Shown here piece after piece: positions 7,901-12,071 of a stretch of 12,071 bases of DNA (positions within the stretch are counted from its first letter, which is position 1; each line of letters starts with the position of its first letter). The DNA comes from an uncultured Ignavibacteria bacterium (GTDB lineage Bacteria; Bacteroidota; Ignavibacteria; Ignavibacteriales; Ignavibacteriaceae), in NCBI GenBank assembly GCA_937996765.1, contig CALKUG010000007.1, forward strand, positions 1 through 12,071, written 5' to 3'. A program made the position numbers and the translations under genes. The notes beneath the pieces were generated by a model, which was not told the DNA's origin, ran no database searches, and saw only the letters and a program-made list of their open reading frames with translations.

Positions 7901-8126
7901 ATATTATGGTGCTATTTCCTATCTTATCAAACCCACTTCATCCGGATATACTCTTTCCATTGAAAAACTCGAAAGAATGCCCAAAGGAGGAATACGTATT
8001 TATAATATGTTTGGCCTTAAAGCTGGTGAAAAGATATTAGTAAACGGAAATAGTGTTACTGTTGAAAATCCCAATGCTATTTTTATAAATGAATTACCCG
8101 CAACTTTAGAAATTAAAACAAAATAA
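4986..8126 (+). CDS. Exported multidomain carbohydrate-active protein: CBM-like, F5/8C-like and (alpha/alpha)6 glycosidase-like domains
   Basis: A signal peptide covers residues 1-20, ending in SFA before Gln21 (no lipobox Cys). Residues 21-177 look like a CBM11/CIA30-type jelly roll (GFEDNS at the start, SIFLDELEL at the end). Residues about 190-302 look like an F5/8 type C (CBM32-like) domain (RLFDGNKSTEWIS). A beta-sandwich follows (about 310-555), then a helical (alpha/alpha)6-like barrel (about 585-945) with SYERSWIRDG (617-626), DPVPEHDSPGQF (669-680), LPESISHEGYS (736-746), LGDFDATSTT (815-824) and MPHTWVGSDF (921-930), then a C-terminal beta domain. Sandwich plus barrel recalls GH94/GH15/GH65-like folds. 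I know similar proteins only as 'coagulation factor 5/8 type domain' proteins and cannot assign a GH family; conserved acids such as Asp625, Glu673 or Glu738 could be catalytic. A role in degrading an extracytoplasmic glycan is inferred from the modules, the adjacent operator and the ABC ATPase gene 22 bp downstream. Confidence 0.88.
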   Translation: MKLLMLMALAITLFATPSFAQLIDGFEDNSMRTKVAAEQVDLHFAPTPGYKGNAIKIDYNFAAGSGYAGFQTAVSPITLPENYEFSFYIKGISPNNTLEVKFLDSVGTSVWWVNKVNYSFPKEWTKVTLKKRHISKAWGPSHLAHPDKIFKIEFVVTSFNGGKGSIFLDELELRELAPISTTPETPSIFTSSVKEYAPRLFDGNKSTEWISDKSDKQPKVTLSYKNNQEFGGLIIRWGLHPPKSFKVEFSENNTQYEEVFSSQCTPSSVSYLPLAESESKFIRIATTPATTGLVSLAEIEIMPTSFTHKPFTLFEFMANDFREGIFPKYFNPQKSYFTVTGVNFDRKESMINEEGMVESDKGKFSLEPFIVSNKELLTWKESSNKQELVDGYMPIPKVIRTYANGLELTTTTFASGDALSSNSNVIYTIKNNGSSVSKGSLYVAIRPFQVNPSYQFLNMVGGVAPISSIKVNKNYIQVDEKRVYPTVAPNSTSLNSFIEGDAIALLDNGLRNNRTTITDPLHYASGVLEYPYSLAPGEKIDYSFVMPFYEATFKQKYTPADVKTAYNETYKYWEATLNKVEFIVPKQLNQLKNTVRSNIAYILINKDSVGTQPGSRSYERSWIRDGSLTSSALLKMGISDDVKKYIDWYYSYQYPSGKVPCVVDHRGPDPVPEHDSPGQFIFLLKQYLLFTGDTAFVKEQFQHIVKAVEYLRYLIAQRSTDEYKNKTELQAFYGILPESISHEGYSEKPMHSYWDNFFAIKGLKDAVSLADAIGEKQLASEWKVVRDEFQKNLYRSIDLATKAKNINYIPGCVELGDFDATSTTIALYPCNERANLPAELLDNTFERYWKFFVGRRDTSKTWVNYTPYELRVVGAYIYLDQPERAHALLDFFFKDQRPQGWNHWAEVVWREYDAPRFIGDMPHTWVGSDFISAARAHFVYEDESNDALVVGAGITTDWLNYGEPIGVKNVKTYYGAISYLIKPTSSGYTLSIEKLERMPKGGIRIYNMFGLKAGEKILVNGNSVTVENPNAIFINELPATLEIKTK

Positions 8127-8148
8127 TCGTTAAAATTGGACAAATGTT

Positions 8149-9264
8149 ATGGCAGAAGTAAAACTTGAAAATGTAAACAAAGTATATGAAGGCGGTGTTA
8201 TTGCGGCCTCCAATGTGAGCATCGAAATACACGATAAAGAATTTGTAGTGTTAGTTGGCCCTTCGGGTTGTGGAAAATCTACTACTCTGAGAATGATTGC
8301 AGGGCTTGAGGAAATTACCTCAGGGAATTTGTTTATAGATGGTGAAAAAATGAACGACGTTCCCCCAAAAGACCGCGATATAGCAATGGTATTTCAAAAC
8401 TATGCACTCTACCCACATATGACAGTCCGTGAAAATATGTCGTTTGGATTAAAACTGCGGAAAATGAATTCTGCGGAAATAGAGCGTAGAGTGAGCGAAG
8501 TTGCTGAAGTGCTTGGTTTAACTGAATATCTCGAGCGTAAGCCTAAAGCACTTTCCGGTGGGCAACGCCAAAGAGTAGCATTAGGTCGTGCAATAGTACG
8601 TAAACCAAAAGTGTTTTTGTTTGACGAGCCACTCTCAAATCTTGATGCTAAACTACGCGTACAAATGCGTACCGAAATTTCTAAATTACATCACACACTC
8701 GGTTCAACAATGATTTATGTAACACACGATCAAGTTGAAGCAATGACTATGGGTGATAAAATTGTAGTTATGAAATCGGGATTTGTTCAGCAAATAGATT
8801 CCCCCCTCAACCTCTATAACTCACCTGTAAATAAATTTGTTGCAGGATTTATTGGCTCACCGGCAATGAATTTTGTACTCGGTTCATTTAAAAATCAAAA
8901 CGGAGTTTCACAATTTGTTTCAGCTGGTGGTAGTTTTAACGTATCGCTATCTAAACAACAATCGGAATTTGCAAACGGTGGTAGTTATACAAATGTATGG
9001 CTGGGAATTCGCCCCGAAGATATTTATCTTGAGTTAAACTCACTTCAGGATAAAACTCTGTTTTCGGAACTCTCAATTACACTTGAAGTTGTTGAACCTA
9101 TGGGTAACGAAACCTTTATTTATTTTACGATCGAAGGCGTTCAAATTACCGCTCGTGTCTCTTCAAGAGCATTGATGCAGCATGGTGACACGGTAAAAGT
9201 CTATTTCGACTCATCAAAAACCCATTACTTCGATGCCGCTACCGAACAGACTATTCTTCGATAA
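8149..9264 (+). CDS. ABC transporter ATPase of the MsmK/UgpC/MalK sugar-import family
   Basis: Cytoplasmic ATP-hydrolysing subunit of a carbohydrate importer (CUT1 type). All motifs are present: Walker A GPSGCGKST (37-45), Q-loop Gln83 (VFQNYALYPHMTV), signature LSGGQ (135-139), Walker B VFLFDE (155-160), D-loop SNLDA (163-167) and switch His193. The C-terminal extension (about 235-371) has the MalK-type elements GFIGSPAMNFV and WLGIRPEDI and an OB/TOBE-like regulatory fold. At 371 residues it has the normal family length. It starts 22 bp after the stop of the 1046-aa exported protein, with a weak ribosome site (TTGGA), and is likely co-transcribed. No permease or binding-protein gene lies nearby, so it probably serves one or several importers encoded elsewhere, as MsmK does in streptococci. 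Its substrate cannot be inferred from the ATPase sequence. The chosen ATG gives the canonical start MAEVKLENVNKVY. Confidence 0.95.
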   Translation: MAEVKLENVNKVYEGGVIAASNVSIEIHDKEFVVLVGPSGCGKSTTLRMIAGLEEITSGNLFIDGEKMNDVPPKDRDIAMVFQNYALYPHMTVRENMSFGLKLRKMNSAEIERRVSEVAEVLGLTEYLERKPKALSGGQRQRVALGRAIVRKPKVFLFDEPLSNLDAKLRVQMRTEISKLHHTLGSTMIYVTHDQVEAMTMGDKIVVMKSGFVQQIDSPLNLYNSPVNKFVAGFIGSPAMNFVLGSFKNQNGVSQFVSAGGSFNVSLSKQQSEFANGGSYTNVWLGIRPEDIYLELNSLQDKTLFSELSITLEVVEPMGNETFIYFTIEGVQITARVSSRALMQHGDTVKVYFDSSKTHYFDAATEQTILR

Positions 9265-9279
9265 AGCATAACCATTATA

Positions 9280-9322
9280 AAAGTATTTAATCATCGGAAC
9301 TAACCCGATGATTAAATACTTT
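9280..9322 (+). terminator. Perfect 18-bp stem-loop after the ABC ATPase gene
   Basis: The left arm AAAGTATTTAATCATCGG (9280-9297) and right arm (9305-9322) are exact reverse complements around a 7-nt loop AACTAAC. It starts 15 bp after the ATPase stop. No T-run follows the stem directly; the nearest (T9) is 9338-9346, after a second small hairpin. It most likely ends or stabilises the upstream mRNA, acting with the second hairpin, but could also be a processing site. Confidence 0.6.
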
Positions 9323-9346
9323 GGATTTATAATCCGCTTTTTTTTT
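9323..9346 (+). terminator. Small stem-loop with T-run, second half of a tandem terminator
   Basis: GGATT (9323-9327) pairs with AATCC (9331-9335) across the 3-nt loop TAT, then GC and nine T residues (9338-9346). It directly abuts the 18-bp hairpin. The stem alone is weak for an intrinsic terminator, but with the upstream hairpin and the T-run it is the most plausible transcription stop between the ATPase gene and the GH13 gene. Confidence 0.5.
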
Positions 9347-9359
9347 CCTTTAAAAACAG

Positions 9360-9367
9360 TTAATTTG
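9360..9367 (+). promoter_or_regulatory. Weak promoter candidate for the GH13 gene
   Basis: TTAATTTG matches 7 of 8 positions of TAnnTTTG, 34 bp before the ATG at 9402 and just after the tandem terminator, where a new promoter is needed if that terminator is efficient. No clear -33 element is visible because the upstream region is the T-run. I found no copy of the LacI operator in 9265-9401, so this gene may not be controlled by the local repressor. Confidence 0.25.
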
Positions 9368-9401
9368 TAGTCATTCCTACCATTAATACATAGGTTTTTC
9401 A

Positions 9402-11507
9402 ATGAACTACCGTCCCGCATTAGGGCTCCTTTTGATAATTGTAATAGGTGTAGCATTTATGACTGCTGATGTTAAAGCTCAATCCACTCTCACTCCTGAG
9501 CAAACAGAATATGTTGAAAGATTAAAAAAACTCGATACTTACTATTCTTCAAAACCACTGGGTGCCATAGTAGAAAATGGCTCTACTATTTTTAGAATCT
9601 TTGTTCCACAAGCCAAAAGTGTTACTCTTTGTGTTTTTGAAAAACCTGAAGATACTCACGCAAAAGAATTTTCACTAACTCGTGATAATGATGGTGTTTG
9701 GGAAATTTCAGTAAATAGTGAATTAACCGGAAAATACTACGGCTACAAAATTGATAATCCTTTTAACGACGATAACGACTTACATACAATCGTGCTCGAT
9801 CCTTATGCAAAAGCTGTAACTACTTTTAACACTTATATGAATCCGAGAAAAGGCATAGTTGTAAAAGAAGGCGACTATGATTGGGAGGGTGTTGATTGGA
9901 TAAAACAAGATTGGAGAGATGCCATAATTTACGAAATGCACCTTCGCGATATGACTGCTCATCCCAGTTCCGGAGCAAAATATCCCGGACAATATAAAGG
10001 GCTTACCGAAAAGGGCATAACCGGTGGTTTGGATTATATCAAATCTCTTGGCGTAAACACCGTTGAACTTTTACCTGCTCAGGAATTTGCCAACATAGAA
10101 ATTCCCTATCGCGACTCGATGGCTGGCAGATTTAATACTTGGAATCCCTATGCAAGAAACCATTGGGGATATATGACAGCAGCTTTTTTTGCTCCCGAGG
10201 CATACTATGCCGAAAATTGGGAGAAATTAAATTGGAATGTCTGGGAAGGCAAAAAAGATATTGCACGTAACGCCTTCAAGGATATGGTAAAGGCCTTCAA
10301 AAAAGAAGGCATTGCTGTTGTTATGGATGTTGTTTATAACCATACATCAGAATATGAATTAGGCGGATTTAAGCAAATTGATAAAGATTATTATTACCGA
10401 TTAACTCCTGATGGCCATTTTGTTGCTCAGAGTTATTGCGGAAACGATTTTAAAACAGAACGTCCAATGACTCGGAGGTTAATTGTAGAGAGCTTGATTT
10501 ATTGGATGAAGGAATATAAAATTGACGGATTCCGCTTCGACTTGGGTAAATTGATTGATTGGGGCACTGTAGAAGAAGTCATAAAAGAACTTCGCAAAAT
10601 TAATCCTGATGTTATAGTCGTTTGTGAACCTTGGGGTGGCGGATACGATCCAAATGGTTTTTCACAACGCGGTTGGGGAAGCTGGAACGACCAAATTCGT
10701 AACGGAATTAAAGGCGAGAATCCTTACGATAACCACGGTTGGATTTTTGGCAAGTGGTTTGGTAACAATACCCCTGAACGCGTTAAGAGTTACGTAAATG
10801 GCACTCTTACTCGTGATTCACTCGGCTTGTTTATTAACAAAGAAACATCTGTTAATTATTTAGAATCTCACGATGGATACACTTTAGGTGATTTTATTAG
10901 AATTGGGTTAGGCGACGCTAAAGAATCTACAATCATTGAAGATGTGGATGATTTTCAAAAGCTCACCCCAAAACAGATGAAACTCAATAAGCTTGCAGCA
11001 TTATTTTTATTTACCTCACAAGGTATGACTATGATTCATACCGGCCAGGAATACGCACGCACTAAGGTTGTGCCTCTCGATGTTGAAGTTTCAGACCCAT
11101 TAAAAGGTCGCTTAGATCATAACACTTACGATAAAGATAATGGTGTAAACTACATCAATTATGAGCACGCAAAAGCAAATAATGAGTTATTCAAGTACTA
11201 CCAAGGTTTGATTGAACTTCGTAAAAAATACAACTCATTCCGAAGAGCTGAGTACGAAGAGGTAACATTCTTACCTATCGATAAAAAGAATCCCTTCTCT
11301 TTAGGATATGAAGTTAAACACAAAGGTGAGCATTTTGTTGTACTCTTTAACGCCAACCCCGATCAAAAGAAAGAGTTTACTCTTCCTGTAGGTGAATGGG
11401 AAATAGTTGTTAACGAGCAGACTGCCGGCACAAGCTCACTTGGTTCAGCTAAATCAACAGCAACTTTGCCTCCCTCAACGGGTATGGTTCTCAGGAAAAA
11501 GAACTAA
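9402..11507 (+). CDS. Exported GH13 alpha-glucan debranching enzyme (type I pullulanase/isoamylase-like)
   Basis: Retaining alpha-glycosidase predicted to cut alpha-1,6 branches or related alpha-glucan bonds outside the cytoplasm. Residues 1-26 form a signal peptide (long hydrophobic core, VKA before Gln27). A CBM48-like N-terminal sandwich spans about 50-160. The GH13 TIM barrel (about 170-600) keeps all four conserved regions: DVVYNH (309-314), GFRFD with nucleophile Asp380, CEPW with acid/base Glu409, and ESHD with transition-state stabiliser Asp491. A C-terminal all-beta domain ends the 701 residues. Signatures are mixed: YCGNDFKTERPMTRRL (345-360) resembles type I pullulanases, while NHWGYMTAAFFAPE and SHDGYTLGDF resemble isoamylase/GlgX. 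Pullulanase is the best guess, with moderate certainty on bond type. No lipobox Cys and no obvious sorting domain at the C-terminus. It is preceded by a tandem terminator, so probably a separate transcription unit, and is convergent with the next gene. Confidence 0.92.
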   Translation: MNYRPALGLLLIIVIGVAFMTADVKAQSTLTPEQTEYVERLKKLDTYYSSKPLGAIVENGSTIFRIFVPQAKSVTLCVFEKPEDTHAKEFSLTRDNDGVWEISVNSELTGKYYGYKIDNPFNDDNDLHTIVLDPYAKAVTTFNTYMNPRKGIVVKEGDYDWEGVDWIKQDWRDAIIYEMHLRDMTAHPSSGAKYPGQYKGLTEKGITGGLDYIKSLGVNTVELLPAQEFANIEIPYRDSMAGRFNTWNPYARNHWGYMTAAFFAPEAYYAENWEKLNWNVWEGKKDIARNAFKDMVKAFKKEGIAVVMDVVYNHTSEYELGGFKQIDKDYYYRLTPDGHFVAQSYCGNDFKTERPMTRRLIVESLIYWMKEYKIDGFRFDLGKLIDWGTVEEVIKELRKINPDVIVVCEPWGGGYDPNGFSQRGWGSWNDQIRNGIKGENPYDNHGWIFGKWFGNNTPERVKSYVNGTLTRDSLGLFINKETSVNYLESHDGYTLGDFIRIGLGDAKESTIIEDVDDFQKLTPKQMKLNKLAALFLFTSQGMTMIHTGQEYARTKVVPLDVEVSDPLKGRLDHNTYDKDNGVNYINYEHAKANNELFKYYQGLIELRKKYNSFRRAEYEEVTFLPIDKKNPFSLGYEVKHKGEHFVVLFNANPDQKKEFTLPVGEWEIVVNEQTAGTSSLGSAKSTATLPPSTGMVLRKKN

Positions 11508-11522
11508 TACATCACCATTAAT

Positions 11523-11556
11523 AAAAAGGGCTCCCTCGCTAAAAGCGAAGGAGCCC
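11523..11556 (-). terminator. Intrinsic terminator of the minus-strand dihydroorotate dehydrogenase-like gene
   Basis: GGGCTCCCTCGCT (11528-11540) pairs with 11544-11556 around an AAA loop: a 13-bp GC-rich stem with one C/A mismatch. On the minus strand the stem is followed directly by five T residues (complement of A 11523-11527), the classic intrinsic layout. On the plus strand no T-run follows, so the GH13 transcript would be stopped here less efficiently or only gain a protective 3' hairpin. Confidence 0.8.
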
Positions 11557-11561
11557 GTTGC

Positions 11562-11581
11562 TTATCAATGTCAGTTGATAA
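11562..11581. repeat. Short inverted repeat between the convergent genes
   Basis: TTATCAA (11562-11568) and TTGATAA (11575-11581) form a perfect 7-bp stem with a 6-nt loop, ending 2 bp before the minus-strand stop codon at 11584-11586. It is AT-rich with no T-run after it on the plus strand. It may be an accessory 3' structure or chance. Confidence 0.35.
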
Positions 11582-11583
11582 AA

Positions 11584-12071
11584 TTAGAGAGTAACTGAGT
11601 TAAGAACTTTCATATAATTTGCGCGAGCAAATACTGAAGGATCCTTAACATTACGATAACTCATACTTCCACGCATTTGGTTAAGCGACTCATATTCATG
11701 ATCCACCATCCAACGCTCAATTTTAACCAACACATCTTTGATGTGAGGTATTCCGAATTTGAGCAAGCAAGAAAGCATTTGAGTAACCGAAGCACCTGCC
11801 ATAGTCATCTTTAACACGTCTAACTCGTTGCAAATACCACTGGTAGCTGCAATATCAAGATTTGTTCTGCCATGGAGTATTGCAGTCCAACGAAGTGGAA
11901 GACGCATTGCCCAAGGAGTGCTTAACAACACGTTTGGTACTACTTCAAGTTTTTCCAAATCAATATCGGGTTGATAGAAACGATTGAACAATACAATACC
12001 TTTTGCGCCTGAATCTTCAAGCTGTTTAGCCATGTTGCCAATCGAACTAAAAAACGGACCGATTTTAACAG
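11584..12071 (-). CDS. Dihydroorotate dehydrogenase-like flavoprotein, C-terminal part (runs off right edge)
   Basis: The reading frame is open through the right edge, so the Met at 12033 is internal: the residues before it (VKIGPFFSSIGN) are the family's conserved K-PFFSS-- segment. The 161 visible residues are about the C-terminal half of the roughly 330-residue PyrD-like TIM barrel annotated in many bacteria as 'dihydroorotate dehydrogenase-like protein'. Matching landmarks are GIVLFNRFYQPDID, LPLRWTAIL, AATSGI (near the flavin-phosphate site), MTMAGAS, HEYESLNQMRGSMS and the C-terminal DPSVFARANYMKVL. The reaction is not settled for this subgroup; oxidation of dihydroorotate or a related substrate with FMN is plausible from the fold. 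It faces the GH13 gene, has its own terminator at 11523-11556, and appears unrelated to the sugar locus. Confidence 0.9.
   Translation of the reverse strand, partial: VKIGPFFSSIGNMAKQLEDSGAKGIVLFNRFYQPDIDLEKLEVVPNVLLSTPWAMRLPLRWTAILHGRTNLDIAATSGICNELDVLKMTMAGASVTQMLSCLLKFGIPHIKDVLVKIERWMVDHEYESLNQMRGSMSYRNVKDPSVFARANYMKVLNSVTL

Noticed and set aside
7870..8126. Type IX secretion sorting domain at the C-terminus of the 1046-aa protein
   Set aside because: IRIYNMFGLKAGEK superficially resembles the IYNLLGQ motif, but the overall length and the final residues do not match the usual sorting-domain pattern.
11584..12033. The right-edge minus-strand gene as a complete 149-aa protein starting at 12033
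   Set aside because: The frame continues to the window edge and the preceding residues (VKIGPFFSSIGN) are conserved family sequence, so the Met is internal.

Overview
The window (about 40% GC by eye, with weak Shine-Dalgarno sequences and one TAnnTTTG-type promoter candidate) looks like a chromosomal segment of a free-living saccharolytic bacterium of the Bacteroidota/Chlorobiota/Ignavibacteria assemblage. The placement is inferred from codon style, promoter style and protein flavour; no rRNA or other phylogenetic marker is present. I see no mobile element, tRNA, rRNA or CRISPR array.

Layout. On the minus strand, a leftward operon runs from a LacI/GalR-family repressor (3718-4713) through a GH94 glycoside phosphorylase (1281-3692) to a GH2 glycosidase (1270 to beyond the left edge), with gaps of only 25 and 10 bp. 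A 272-bp divergent intergenic region (4714-4985) follows. On the plus strand come a 1046-residue exported multidomain protein (4986-8126) with two N-terminal carbohydrate-binding-like modules and an (alpha/alpha)6-type catalytic-like domain, an MsmK/UgpC/MalK-type ABC ATPase (8149-9264), two tandem hairpins, and an exported GH13 debranching-type enzyme (9402-11507). A convergent minus-strand gene at the right edge (11584 to beyond 12071) is the 3' part of a dihydroorotate dehydrogenase-like flavoprotein and probably lies outside the sugar locus.

The clearest regulatory signal is a pair of identical 18-bp sites (AATGTAATCGTTTTCATT) at 4728-4745 and 4905-4922. Each contains a 14-bp core fitting the cre consensus TGWNANCGNTNWCA of CcpA-like LacI-family proteins. 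One site sits just downstream of a good promoter for the lacI operon; the other lies in front of the exported 1046-aa protein. The simplest reading is that this LacI protein controls both divergent operons, possibly by a loop (centres 177 bp apart).

Working model (inference): the exported proteins attack a polysaccharide or oligosaccharide outside the cytoplasm. The ABC ATPase energises one or more sugar importers encoded elsewhere. The cytoplasmic GH94 phosphorylase and GH2 glycosidase then finish degradation, with GH94 saving ATP by releasing a sugar 1-phosphate. The substrate cannot be named from sequence: GH94 and GH2 imply beta-linked sugars, whereas GH13 implies alpha-glucans. The least explained component is the 1046-aa protein, whose catalytic-like domain I cannot assign to a named glycoside hydrolase family.
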